This document shows positions 1 through 7,069 of a stretch of 24,247 bases of DNA, one piece after another. The first letter of the stretch is position 1. Every line of letters begins with the position of its first letter. Below the pieces are notes generated by a model. That model was not told the origin of the DNA. It was given only the letters and a program-made list of their open reading frames with translations, and did not search any database. Origin of the DNA: Caulobacterales bacterium 32-69-10 (GTDB lineage: Bacteria > Pseudomonadota > Alphaproteobacteria > Caulobacterales > Caulobacteraceae); assembly GCA_002280485.1 (NCBI GenBank), contig NCED01000038.1, positions 4,886 to 29,132 on the forward strand. Reading direction: 5' to 3'. The position numbers and the translations under genes are program-made.

Positions 1-966
1 TCCGGGCGGAGCTGCGATGAACCCCTGGTCCGCTTCACCCGGATCGGCGGCCTGGGCGAGCTCGGCGTCTCGATCTTTTTCGTGGTCAGCGGCTTCCTGG
101 TCACCGCCAGCCTGCAGCGGCTGGGCGACGCCCGGGCCTATCTGGCCCACCGCCTGCTGCGCATCCTGCCCGGCCTGGCCGCGGCGACCGTGCTGACCGC
201 CTTCGTCCTCGGGCCGATCGTCACCACCCTGGCCCCTGGAGCCTATTTCGGCGACCCGCGGACCTGGCTCTACCCCTTACGCAACGTGCTGCTCTATCCG
301 GTGACCTATGAGCTGCCGGGCGTGTTCGCCGCCAACCCCTATCCGGCGGCGGTCAACGGCTCACTGTGGACCCTGAGGCTGGAGTTCACCTTCTACCTGA
401 TCCCGCCGATCCTGGCCTTCACCGGCTGGCTGAACCGGCCGGGGCTGGCGATCCTGACCGTGGCGGTCCTCGGCCTCTATCTGGGCTTCGACTGGTCCCA
501 TCTGGGCGAAGCCTATCCGATCGCGCTGATCGCCGCCCGCAACCTCTATCTCTTCGTCGCCGGGGCGGCCCTGTTCGTCTGGCGCGAGGAGATCCGTCCG
601 CAGCGGATCGCGGTCCTGCTGGCCGTCCTGGCCATCTTCCTCGGCGCCGCCCTGACGTCGGGCGCCCTGGCGCTGGCCGTCCTGCCCCTCCTGGTGGTGG
701 GCTTCGCCCTGCGGACCCTGCGGGGGGTCTCCGGGCCCATGCCCTTCGGCGATCTTTCCTACGGGACCTATATCTACGCCTTCCCGGTGCAGCAGACCCT
801 GATGCACGCCTTCGGGCCGCAGATGGGGTTGGGACCGTTTGTGGCCGCGACCCTGGCCTGTGTCCTGCCCCTGGCGGCGGCGTCCTGGTGGCTGGTCGAA
901 CGCCCGGCGCTCAAGCTGAAGACCCTGGCCGACCGGCGCGCCGCGGCCGAACCCGCCCTGGCCTAA
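1..966 (+). CDS. acyltransferase family 3 (OafA-like) membrane protein, 5' partial
   Basis: The frame is open from the first base, so the true start lies outside the window and 321 residues are visible. The segment GELGVSIFFVVSGFLVT near the visible N-terminus is the typical early motif of acyltransferase-3 membrane enzymes, which transfer acyl groups to sugars of O-antigen, exopolysaccharide or peptidoglycan. The rest is a run of hydrophobic helices (multi-pass inner membrane protein), ending with a WWLVERPALKLK-type tail typical of the family. The catalytic N-terminal histidine region is not in the window. The substrate cannot be told from sequence. The gene converges on the OmpA-like lipoprotein gene, with only 7 bases between stop codons. 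The GTG at 82 is internal and not a real start. Confidence 0.88.
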   Translation, partial: SGRSCDEPLVRFTRIGGLGELGVSIFFVVSGFLVTASLQRLGDARAYLAHRLLRILPGLAAATVLTAFVLGPIVTTLAPGAYFGDPRTWLYPLRNVLLYPVTYELPGVFAANPYPAAVNGSLWTLRLEFTFYLIPPILAFTGWLNRPGLAILTVAVLGLYLGFDWSHLGEAYPIALIAARNLYLFVAGAALFVWREEIRPQRIAVLLAVLAIFLGAALTSGALALAVLPLLVVGFALRTLRGVSGPMPFGDLSYGTYIYAFPVQQTLMHAFGPQMGLGPFVAATLACVLPLAAASWWLVERPALKLKTLADRRAAAEPALA

Positions 967-973
967 CCCGGAG

Positions 974-1450
974 CTAGTTCGCGGGCGGAGGCGGCGGGGA
1001 GGCGCGGATCACCACCTCGGTGCGGCGGCGCAGGGGCACCGGGCTGCCGTCGGGCGCGACGGCCCCGGACGCGCCAGCCGCGTCGATGTCGAACGTCGGC
1101 CGGGGCAGGCCCGCCGCGGCCAGGGCGGCGGCTACCGAGGCCGCGCGCCGGCGCGACACCACCAGATTGGTGCGGTCGCTGCCGCCGGCGTCGGCCAGGC
1201 CGACCACGTCGATGCGGCCGAGGGTGCAGCCGCGCACCCGCTGGGCCGCGTCCCTGATCACCGACACGGCGGCCGGGTTCAACCGGTCGGACGAGGTTTC
1301 GAAATAGATCGGAAAGCTGAAGTCGACGCACACCTGCGGCACCGGCGGCGTCGAGGCCCGCGTCGGCGCGGCAGGGGGCTTGGGCTTGTCGGCGCAGGCG
1401 GCCAGGCCGAACGCTAGGCCGATCCCAGCCGCGACTACTACTCTGTTCAC
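974..1450 (-). CDS. OmpA/MotB-domain outer-membrane lipoprotein
   Basis: 158 aa from a GTG start at 1450, with GGGAG 7 bases upstream. A short signal peptide ends in lipobox LAAC (residues 16-19), so Cys19 should be lipidated. A Pro-rich linker follows (about 24-38), then an OmpA C-terminal-like peptidoglycan-binding domain. The signs are IYFETSSDRLNPAA (about 48-61) and the DVVGLADAGGSDRTNLVVSRRRA stretch, resembling the D...NxxLSxxRA signature that contacts diaminopimelate. The C-terminus is a short Pro/Ala tail (PPPPPAN). Likely role: tethering outer membrane to cell wall. It is short for the family, essentially an anchor plus one domain. It is divergent from the small gene that begins near 1.5 kb. 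Confidence 0.85.
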   Translation of the reverse strand: MNRVVVAAGIGLAFGLAACADKPKPPAAPTRASTPPVPQVCVDFSFPIYFETSSDRLNPAAVSVIRDAAQRVRGCTLGRIDVVGLADAGGSDRTNLVVSRRRAASVAAALAAAGLPRPTFDIDAAGASGAVAPDGSPVPLRRRTEVVIRASPPPPPAN

Positions 1451-1488
1451 AATCCTGCTCCCGCCACTTGGCCGCTCCAGCCTAGCTC

Positions 1489-1514
1489 GGAACCCCTAAG
1501 GCAGGGGAACCGTT
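1489..1514 (+). promoter_or_regulatory. sigma-EcfG (general stress) promoter, N17 spacer
   Basis: GGAAC at 1489-1493 and CGTT at 1511-1514, separated by 17 bases. This matches the alphaproteobacterial EcfG/SigT consensus GGAAC-N16/18-CGTT. It faces the small membrane protein gene downstream and predicts a transcription start near 1520. It is the only one of the seven such sites in the window with a 17-base rather than 16-base spacer. Confidence 0.75.
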
Positions 1515-1690
1515 CAATCGGCATCGCCGATCCTGTCGCCGGCCAGGTCTATGTCGAACGCCGCCCCGGCGAGTCCGCCGAGGCCTTCGAAGCCCGGCTC
1601 GCCGCCGCCGCCCGCGAGCGGGCCGCGCTGCACGCCGCCCCGCAGCGCGGGGACCTCGGGGCTCGCCGGCCCGCAGTCGTCGAAAAGCGT

Positions 1691-1969
1691 GTGGTCGAAC
1701 GGCCGCGGCGCCGCGGCGGCGGCGGGGCCGCGCTCCTTGGCGTGCTGGTGGTGCTGGTCGCCGCCGTCGGCGCCCTGTGGATGGTGCTGGCCGCTCAGGA
1801 AGGCTCGTTCGCCGCCGGAGGCGCGGTGGTCGATCGCAAGATCGCCGAAATCACCGCCCCCGCTCGCGTCGCCACCAACGAGGCGGTCGTCCGCACCGGC
1901 GCGGCCGTCCAGAACGCCGGCCAGACCTTGGAGGCCCAGGGCCAGCGGATCCAAGAAACCGCGCAGTAA
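1691..1969 (+). CDS. small single-pass membrane protein, start unresolved
   Basis: From the GTG at 1691 this encodes 92 aa: an Arg/Gly-rich N-terminus (ERPRRRGGGG), one transmembrane helix (about residues 13-34), then an Ala/Val/Gln-rich extracytoplasmic or periplasmic tail that looks helical. I do not recognise a family. The same frame is open and coding-like well upstream of 1691, back to about 1517: codon third positions are GC-rich and the peptide includes a plausible helix EAFEARLAAAARERAAL. No ATG, GTG or TTG occurs in that stretch, so either translation begins at 1691, a non-standard start is used, or the start codon was lost by mutation or sequence error. The sigma-EcfG promoter at 1489-1514 suggests a stress-induced product of the longer form. 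Confidence 0.6.
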   Translation: MVERPRRRGGGGAALLGVLVVLVAAVGALWMVLAAQEGSFAAGGAVVDRKIAEITAPARVATNEAVVRTGAAVQNAGQTLEAQGQRIQETAQ

Positions 1970-1975
1970 GAACCA

Positions 1976-2013
1976 GGACCTCGGGCGAGAGGCGCAGCCT
2001 CCGCCCTGGGTCC
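1976..2013. terminator. hairpin between convergent genes
   Basis: Imperfect inverted repeat lying between the stop of the small membrane protein gene (1969) and the stop of the FadL gene (2048). Arms GGACC..GGGCG.GAGGC and GCCTC.CGCCC..GGTCC have a 3-base loop. No T-tract follows, so it is a putative, possibly bidirectional terminator only. Confidence 0.5.
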
Positions 2014-2047
2014 CGGCTCTACGCTACGGCCACGACGCCATTCCGCT

Positions 2048-3346
2048 TCAGAACCCCATCCGCGCGCCGACCGACAGCACCAGGCCGCGGCCCTCGACGG
2101 AGCCGCGCATATTGATCGGGGTCGACAGCGGCGTGCCGCCGAAGGCGCCCGCCGACGAGTTGATGTCGCTCTCTTTGAACGCGATGTACATCGCGCCCAC
2201 GTCGAAGTTGAGGTTCTCCCGCGCGGCGTAGGTCGTACCGAGGGAGAACAGCCAGCGGTCGCCGTCCGGCACCCGGGCGGTGCGGCCGGGATCCGGCGTC
2301 GGGGTAGGGTCGCGTTGCACGCCGCCGCGCAGGGTCCATTGCGGCGTGACCGCGTAGTCCGCCCCGACCGCGATCGAGGTGGTGTCATTGTAGTCCTGCG
2401 GCGTCACCTGGGTGCGACCGCCGAACTCGACCCGGATGGCGTCGAAGGCGCTCCAGTCGAAGCGTTGCACCTGGGCGTTCAGGGTCAGCCTGTCGGTGGC
2501 CTTCCAGCTTGCGCCGAAGGTGAGGATCGAGGGGGTGGAGAAGGTCGCTAGGCCAGCCGTATCGACATTGGCCGCCGCGGCCGGGCCGAGCAGCCCCGTT
2601 ACGGTGACCTGGCCGTCGAGCTTGTGCTTGATCCCGTCGCGATAGCTTGCCGCCAGGGTGACGCCGGGGGTCGGCCGCACCTGCACGCCCGCGACCCAGC
2701 CCCAGTCCCAGCCGTTGCCGGTCAGGTTCGATCCGCCGTCGGGCAGCAGGGGCGACAGGTTGGGCAGGGCGTTGGACAAGGTGGCGTCGGCGTAAGAGGC
2801 GTCGAGGCCCACCCCGATGTCCAGTTGAGGGATCGGGCGCCAGGCCAGGGTCGGCTGGATGTCGATGTTGAACAGCCGCGACTTCAGCGCCTCGTAGCGG
2901 GTGAAGCTGTTCAGGTCGTAGCGGGTCGTGAAGTTGAACGGCGCGGTGACCGCCAGGCCGAACACCAGCTGATCGTTCAGCCGCACGGCCCCGGCCATGT
3001 TGGGGATATAGCCCTTGTCGATCGGGTCGTTCTGAAGCTGCGCGCCGCCCACCGGCGCCGCGGCCTGACCGGGCCGCTGGATGGTGGAGCCGGCGTCCCT
3101 CACCTTGGCGTCGACGGTGACGTAGTGCATGCCGACATAGCCCTCGGCGCGCCCGGAAATCCCGGCGATGGCGGCGGGATTCCACCACAGGGAGGTCGCC
3201 CCAGTGTCCGCGGCTTCGCCCGAAAAGGCGCGACCGACGGCCTTGGCCGACTGTTCCTGCACATAAAATCCGGAGGCGAGGGCCGGGCTGGCGGCGATCG
3301 CGGCCAGGATCGCGCCGGCTGAAGCGGCGGAGCACAAACTTCTCAC
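2048..3346 (-). CDS. OmpP1/FadL/TodX family outer-membrane transporter
   Basis: 432 aa from a GTG start at 3346, with AAGGA 6 bases upstream. A signal peptide (about 1-24, cleavage after ALA) is followed by SGFYVQEQSAKAVGRAFSG and then SLWWNPAAIAG. The NPA motif in the N-terminal hatch region is the hallmark of FadL proteins, which move long-chain fatty acids or aromatic hydrocarbons across the outer membrane. The rest alternates beta-strands with turns and ends in ARMGF, with the terminal Phe expected of a barrel recognised by the BAM complex. Length is normal for the family. The gene stands alone on this strand, between the small membrane gene and the divergent lipid-kinase operon. The substrate is unknown. 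Confidence 0.93.
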   Translation of the reverse strand: MRSLCSAASAGAILAAIAASPALASGFYVQEQSAKAVGRAFSGEAADTGATSLWWNPAAIAGISGRAEGYVGMHYVTVDAKVRDAGSTIQRPGQAAAPVGGAQLQNDPIDKGYIPNMAGAVRLNDQLVFGLAVTAPFNFTTRYDLNSFTRYEALKSRLFNIDIQPTLAWRPIPQLDIGVGLDASYADATLSNALPNLSPLLPDGGSNLTGNGWDWGWVAGVQVRPTPGVTLAASYRDGIKHKLDGQVTVTGLLGPAAAANVDTAGLATFSTPSILTFGASWKATDRLTLNAQVQRFDWSAFDAIRVEFGGRTQVTPQDYNDTTSIAVGADYAVTPQWTLRGGVQRDPTPTPDPGRTARVPDGDRWLFSLGTTYAARENLNFDVGAMYIAFKESDINSSAGAFGGTPLSTPINMRGSVEGRGLVLSVGARMGF

Positions 3347-3433
3347 GGGGTTTCCTTCCCTTTAGTCTTGATGACGACCTTAGGTGAACGCCATTCAGTT
3401 ATGCAAGGTGGATCCGATCACAAGCCCAGGCAA

Positions 3434-3458
3434 GGAACCTCTGAAAGGGGCCGGCGTT
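3434..3458 (+). promoter_or_regulatory. sigma-EcfG promoter of the lipid-kinase/phosphoesterase operon
   Basis: GGAAC at 3434-3438 and CGTT at 3455-3458 with exactly 16 bases between, an exact match to the EcfG consensus. It lies 24 bases before the ATG at 3482. It therefore also decides the start of the downstream gene: the in-frame ATG at 3368 lies upstream of this promoter. Confidence 0.85.
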
Positions 3459-3481
3459 CCCCCGGCGATGCGGGGGACCGG

Positions 3482-4441
3482 ATGATTTCAGCCGACGACA
3501 CGGCACGGCTGACGTCGGCCCTGCCCATCAAAACTGTGCGGGCGGTAGTGAACGCCGCGTCCGGCAGCGTAGGGCCCGGCGCGGCCGAGGCGCTGGAGGC
3601 CATCGTCTCGGGTTTCGGTCTCAAGGTCGAAGTGGCGAGCGCCCACGGCGCCGAGATCCCCGAGGCGGTGAAGGCCGCCGTCGCGGCCAAGCCCGACCTG
3701 CTGGTCGTCCTGGCCGGCGATGGAACCGCCCGGCTCGCCGCCTCTCTGTGCGGATTCGACGGACCGGTCGTGGTTCCCCTTCCGGGCGGCACCATGAACA
3801 TGCTGCCGCGCGCCTTCTACGGCGCGCGGCCCTGGCGCGAGGCGCTGCAGGCCACGCTCGAACACGGCGAGGTTCGGCCGGTGTCCGGCGGCGTGGTCAA
3901 CGGCGAGACCTTCTATGTGGCGGCCATCCTGGGCGCCCCGGCGCTGTGGGCCGACGCGCGCGAGGCCGTTCGCGACGGCGACGTCGGTCGGGCCTTCTCC
4001 AAGGCCAAGCGAGCCTATCTGCGGGCGTTCTCGGGCCGGCTTCGCTACGTCCTCGACCAGCGCTGGATTCGCAAGGCCGAGGCCCTCACCCTGATCTGCC
4101 CGCTGATTTCGCGGCGGGTCACGCGCGAGGAGGCCCTGGAAGTCAATGCGCTCGACCCGAAGAACATGGGCGAAGGCGTGAGGCTGGGCCTGCGCGCCGC
4201 CTTCAGCGCCCTGGGCGACTGGCGCGACGACCCCGCGGTGGAGACCGAACTGTGTCTCAGCGGCCGGGCCTGGGCGCACGGCCACATCCCGGCCATCCTC
4301 GACGGCGAGTCCTACCGGTTCGAGCGGGGCGTTACGTTCAGCTTTAAGCCCGACGCATTCAGGGTTCTGGCCCCTCCGGAGGATACCCCGACGGTCACGG
4401 TCGATGACGTCCTTGGGGACGCGGCCAAGGGCGAGGCCTGA
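3482..4441 (+). CDS. diacylglycerol kinase/LCB5 catalytic-domain lipid kinase-like protein
   Basis: 319 aa. The DAGK catalytic fold is shown by NAASG (24-28, the family's NPxSG phosphate loop with Pro replaced by Ala), AGDGT (78-82, the GGDGT nucleotide-binding motif with first Gly replaced by Ala) and PGGTMNML (101-108, matching the PLGTxNDLA segment). Such enzymes use ATP to phosphorylate diacylglycerol, sphingoid bases or related lipids. The deviations leave open a different substrate or weak activity. I chose ATG 3482 because the stress promoter ends at 3458 and a purine-rich GGGGGA sits just upstream. The stop overlaps the next start (TGATG), implying translational coupling with the phosphoesterase. 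Expected in the general stress regulon. Confidence 0.85.
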   Translation: MISADDTARLTSALPIKTVRAVVNAASGSVGPGAAEALEAIVSGFGLKVEVASAHGAEIPEAVKAAVAAKPDLLVVLAGDGTARLAASLCGFDGPVVVPLPGGTMNMLPRAFYGARPWREALQATLEHGEVRPVSGGVVNGETFYVAAILGAPALWADAREAVRDGDVGRAFSKAKRAYLRAFSGRLRYVLDQRWIRKAEALTLICPLISRRVTREEALEVNALDPKNMGEGVRLGLRAAFSALGDWRDDPAVETELCLSGRAWAHGHIPAILDGESYRFERGVTFSFKPDAFRVLAPPEDTPTVTVDDVLGDAAKGEA

Positions 4442-5223
4442 TGCGCCTGCTGCACATCACCGACATCCACTTCGGTTGCGAGAACGTGGCGGCGCTTGAG
4501 GCGGCGACCGTCATGGCGCTGGACGATCCGCCGGACCTGATCGTGGTCACCGGCGACATCACCCTCGACGGCCGGCCACAGGAGTTCGAAGCGGCCGCCA
4601 ACTGGCTGGCGCGCCTGCCTCAGCCTTGCATCTGCACCCCCGGCAACCACGACACGCCCTACCTGAACATACCGCTGCGCGCCTTCATCCCGTTCCGGCG
4701 CTACCGCCGGTGGATCGGCCCGACCGAGCAGGCCTTCGACCTGCCGCAGATGCGGCTGCGCGCCATCAACACGGCGCGGGGCGGCCAGCCGCGCCTGGAC
4801 TGGTCCAAGGGCTCGATCAACCTCGCCGACGCCGACCGGGCGGCCGCTGAACTGGCCGACGGCCCGTCCGAGGCGCTGCGCATCATCGCCTGCCATCATC
4901 CGCTGATCGACACCATCGGCGCGCCGGTCAGCGGCGGCGTCAACCGCGGCCACTTCGCCGCCGAGCGCTTGGCGGCCCAGGGGGTGGACCTGATCCTCAC
5001 CGGTCATGTCCACAACCCCTTCGCAGATCCCTTGCCCTTCGGCGACGAGAAGACCTATGCGGTGGGGGCCGGCACCCTGTCGAAGCGCCTGCGCGGCGTG
5101 CCGGCGAGCTTCAACACCATCACCGTCGAGGCAGAGTGCGTCCACGTGGTGGCCATGGGCTGGAGCGGCTCTCACTTCGAGCCCTACCGCACCTGGCAGT
5201 TGCCACGGCGGGCCCGGACCTGA
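4441..5223 (+). CDS. calcineurin-like metallophosphoesterase
   Basis: 260 aa containing every metal-binding motif of the family: D8-x-H10 (TDIH), GD39 (TGDIT), GN69H70D, H152/H153 (CHHP) and GH189VH191. These bind a dinuclear metal centre that hydrolyses phosphomono- or diesters. There is no signal peptide or transmembrane helix, so it is cytoplasmic. The start overlaps the kinase-like gene's stop by one base, so the two are co-translated from the sigma-EcfG promoter at 3434. A lipid kinase paired with a phosphoesterase suggests turnover of a phosphorylated lipid or nucleotide headgroup, but that is inference. A perfect terminator hairpin follows the stop. Confidence 0.9.
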   Translation: MRLLHITDIHFGCENVAALEAATVMALDDPPDLIVVTGDITLDGRPQEFEAAANWLARLPQPCICTPGNHDTPYLNIPLRAFIPFRRYRRWIGPTEQAFDLPQMRLRAINTARGGQPRLDWSKGSINLADADRAAAELADGPSEALRIIACHHPLIDTIGAPVSGGVNRGHFAAERLAAQGVDLILTGHVHNPFADPLPFGDEKTYAVGAGTLSKRLRGVPASFNTITVEAECVHVVAMGWSGSHFEPYRTWQLPRRART

Positions 5224-5233
5224 GCGCGCAAGA

Positions 5234-5266
5234 AAACGGCGCGCCCCGGTGAGGAGCGCGCCGTTT
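5234..5266. terminator. strong bidirectional terminator hairpin
   Basis: Perfect 11-bp stem AAACGGCGCGC / GCGCGCCGTTT with an 11-base loop, flanked by A's on the left and ending in T's on the right. It can end transcription of the phosphoesterase operon (+) and of the DUF1328 gene (-), whose stop is at 5291. Confidence 0.8.
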
Positions 5267-5290
5267 CGAACAATCGGTTCGGAGGAGCCG

Positions 5291-5461
5291 TTAGGCCCCT
5301 CGGCCCCGCACGAGGTGCGCGATGAGCGACACCACGAACAGCACCACGAAGACAAAGAACAGCACTTGCGCGATGCCCATCGAGGCGCCGGCGACACCGC
5401 CGAACCCGAGGGCGCCAGCGATCAGCGCCACGACCAGGAAGATCAAAGCCCATCGAAGCAT
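5291..5461 (-). CDS. DUF1328 (UPF0391/YtjA-like) small membrane protein
   Basis: 56 aa from ATG at 5461, with GGAG 7 bases upstream. The protein begins [20 protein letters not shown] and has two transmembrane helices (about 4-21 and 28-48) joined by a Gly-rich GGVAGASMG turn, ending in the basic tail VRGRGA. This is the conserved layout and length of the DUF1328 family of inner membrane proteins of unknown function. Its own exact sigma-EcfG promoter at 5530-5554 marks it as part of the general stress regulon. DUF1328 members are often stress-linked, but no biochemical role is known. Confidence 0.93.
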   Translation of the reverse strand: MLRWALIFLVVALIAGALGFGGVAGASMGIAQVLFFVFVVLFVVSLIAHLVRGRGA

Positions 5462-5529
5462 CTCAATTCTCCGTTCCTGAACCGTCGAGCTGGCGACGGC
5501 CCCGATTGTCTGTGATCCAGCGGAGATTC

Positions 5530-5554
5530 AACGTGTCGACGGACCCGGCGTTCC
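5530..5554 (-). promoter_or_regulatory. sigma-EcfG promoter of the DUF1328 gene
   Basis: Reading the minus strand: GGAAC at 5554-5550, 16 bases, CGTT at 5533-5530. Exact consensus. It lies 68 bases upstream of the DUF1328 ATG and just beyond the sodB stop (5571), so it serves DUF1328 only. Confidence 0.85.
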
Positions 5555-5570
5555 CGGCCGAACTTCGCCC

Positions 5571-6206
5571 TTACTGAGGTTTCGGGTAACGATATGGCGA
5601 GCCCGAACCTTGCGCCGCGGCGTACTGGGCTTCGGCGAACTTCCAGTTGGCCCGGCTGTCGAACCACTTCTCCAGGAAGCCCTTCCGGTCCTGCTTGTAG
5701 TCCAGATAGTAGGCGTGCTCCCACACGTCGCAGGTGATGATCGGGGTGACGCCGTCCTCGGTGATCGGCGTGGCGGCGTCGTGGGTGGAGATCACCGACA
5801 ACTCGCCTCCCTTGACCACCAGCCAGGCCCAGCCCGAGGCGAAGTGGGTCGCGCCCTCTTCAACGAAACGGGTCTTCAGCCCGTCCAGGCCGCCGAAGGC
5901 CTTGTCGATCGCCTGGGCGAGGGCCCCGGTCGGCGCGGCGTAGTCGGGGGTCATGCATTCCCAGAAGAAGGCGTGGTTCCAGGCCTGGGCGGCGTTGTTG
6001 AACACCTTCTTGGCCGCCGCGTCGGTCGCCGATTCGCGCACCACGTCTTCGAGGCTGGCCGGGTTCTTGCCCGCGTCGGACATCATCTTGTTGAGATTGT
6101 TGACGTAGGTCGCGTGGTGCTTGTCGTGGTGCGTCTTCATCAGCACGTCTGACAGCACCGGCTCCAGGGCGTCGGAGGGGTATGGCAACTCGGGGAGAAT
6201 GAACAT
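5571..6206 (-). CDS. sodB: Fe-type superoxide dismutase
   Basis: 211 aa from ATG 6206. Metal ligands are H26 (in KTHHDKHHATYVNN), H78 (QAWNHAFFW), D160 and H164 (DVWEHAYYLDY), spaced as in the Fe/Mn SOD family. Gln74 (NNAAQAWNH) lies at the place of the active-site glutamine of Fe enzymes (Gln69 in E. coli SodB), and His121 replaces the Gln/Gly region used by Mn types. I therefore favour Fe, but cambialism cannot be excluded. There is no signal peptide, so it acts in the cytoplasm, converting superoxide to peroxide and oxygen. An in-frame GTG/ATG extension to 6299 exists but adds 31 unconserved residues. It lies 49 bases after the small membrane protein gene and may be transcribed with it from the stress promoter at 7023. 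Confidence 0.95.
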   Translation of the reverse strand: MFILPELPYPSDALEPVLSDVLMKTHHDKHHATYVNNLNKMMSDAGKNPASLEDVVRESATDAAAKKVFNNAAQAWNHAFFWECMTPDYAAPTGALAQAIDKAFGGLDGLKTRFVEEGATHFASGWAWLVVKGGELSVISTHDAATPITEDGVTPIITCDVWEHAYYLDYKQDRKGFLEKWFDSRANWKFAEAQYAAAQGSGSPYRYPKPQ

Positions 6207-6255
6207 AGGTCCGCCTTGCCCCGGGGAGGGGGCGTTTCGAGGTTGATGAAGTCGT

Positions 6256-6663
6256 CTAGCGCCGGCGGTGGTCGGTACGATCAGCAGCCTTGCCGGCAAG
6301 GAAGGCGCTGATCAAGCCGGCCGCCGCCTGGGGATTTTTCAGGGCGATCAGTCCGGCTGCGAGGGCGGCGCCTCCGGCCAACAGCGGCCGGTCGCGCGCC
6401 ACCTGGATGAGACGGTCGGTCATGGTGGCCTCCGACTCGTGACGCTTCGAGCCGCCGCCTTCCTTCGCCTCCATCCGCATGAGCAGGGCGGCGGCCACGA
6501 CGATCACGGCGGCGATCCCGGAAACCGCCGCAGCGGCGCCCGCCTGCCCGAGCATGGGTGTGAGCACGGCGTAGACGGCGAAGGCGCCGGAAACGAGGGC
6601 GATGCCCACCGCGGTCGCGAGCGCCGCGGTGGTGAGAACGAAGAGCTGCAGACGCTTGATCAC
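6256..6663 (-). CDS. small membrane protein paired with DUF883 protein (holin-superfamily-like)
   Basis: 135 aa from GTG 6663. Two long hydrophobic helices (about 10-33 and 42-62) are followed by a charged stretch (EAKEGGGSKRHESEATMTDRL) and a third, Ala/Leu-rich segment (about 93-122), with a basic C-terminus. The pattern resembles the phage-holin-superfamily/YqjE-like partners that accompany ElaB/YqjD proteins. The start overlaps the DUF883 gene's stop by four bases (GTGA), so the two are translationally coupled and share the sigma-EcfG promoter at 7023-7047. Function unknown. Such pairs are usually envelope stress genes rather than phage lysis genes, and there is no phage context here. Confidence 0.8.
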   Translation of the reverse strand: MIKRLQLFVLTTAALATAVGIALVSGAFAVYAVLTPMLGQAGAAAAVSGIAAVIVVAAALLMRMEAKEGGGSKRHESEATMTDRLIQVARDRPLLAGGAALAAGLIALKNPQAAAGLISAFLAGKAADRTDHRRR

Positions 6664-6983
6664 CGACGGCGGCCCGCGAACAGCAGACCGATCAGGAATC
6701 CCGCGCCAAGGACGGCGAGGGTGGTGGTGAAGGGGCGCTCCTGCACCCGGTCCACCACGTACATCCGCGCCGTGTCCAGCTGCTCGCCGGCGGCCTGAGC
6801 CGCCTCTTTCGACTGGGTGCGCAGCTTATCGGCGTTGTCGCGAAAGGCTTTCTCGGCGCGGGTGCGCAGTTCGGGCAGGGCCTCGCGCGCCTGCTCCGCC
6901 AGGTGCTGAACCTCGTCGGTCAGGCCCCCAATCGGGTTATGGGCGTCGGCGGCGCGGTCCGCACCCTCGTTTGGGGCAGCCAT
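6660..6983 (-). CDS. DUF883 (ElaB/YqjD-like) membrane-anchored protein
   Basis: 107 aa from ATG 6981-6983, with AGGAG 6 bases upstream. The N-terminal two thirds is a charged, Ala/Glu/Gln-rich helical region (about 22-75). A single C-terminal transmembrane helix (about 85-103) ends in GRRR. This is the layout of ElaB/YqjD/YgaM proteins, which in E. coli are stationary-phase inner-membrane proteins reported to bind ribosomes. It heads the operon with the small membrane protein and possibly sodB, and is preceded by an exact sigma-EcfG promoter, consistent with induction in stress or stationary phase. Confidence 0.88.
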   Translation of the reverse strand: MAAPNEGADRAADAHNPIGGLTDEVQHLAEQAREALPELRTRAEKAFRDNADKLRTQSKEAAQAAGEQLDTARMYVVDRVQERPFTTTLAVLGAGFLIGLLFAGRRR

Positions 6984-7008
6984 GGCGAACTCCTAGGTCG
7001 TGGATGAA

Positions 7009-7060
7009 GCCGATACGCCCGGAACGCCGCCTAGCCAAGCGGGTTCCGGCCCGTATCGGC
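7009..7060. terminator. long inverted repeat after phyR, overlapping a stress promoter
   Basis: GCCGATACG at 7009-7017 pairs with CGTATCGGC at 7052-7060, and inner arms around CCGGAAC / GTTCCGG extend the pairing imperfectly. It sits just after the phyR stop (7070-7072) on the minus strand and could act as its terminator. The sigma-EcfG promoter at 7023-7047 for the next gene lies entirely inside it. No clear T-tract. Confidence 0.5.
7023..7047 (-). promoter_or_regulatory. sigma-EcfG promoter of the DUF883 operon
   Basis: Minus strand: GGAAC at 7047-7043, 16 bases, CGTT at 7026-7023. Exact consensus, 40 bases upstream of the DUF883 ATG. The plus strand also carries GGAAC at 7021-7025, followed after 16 bases by GGTT, a near-match that makes the site almost symmetrical. 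Confidence 0.87.
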
Positions 7061-7069
7061 CACCTCCGG

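Noticed and set aside
3368..3481. Upstream ATG giving a longer lipid-kinase-like protein
   Set aside because: It lies before the sigma-EcfG promoter, and the extra 38 residues are unlike the family.
6256..6983. Phage lysis (holin) cassette
   Set aside because: The small membrane protein resembles the holin superfamily only in helix layout; it pairs with a DUF883 protein under a stress promoter and no phage genes are near.
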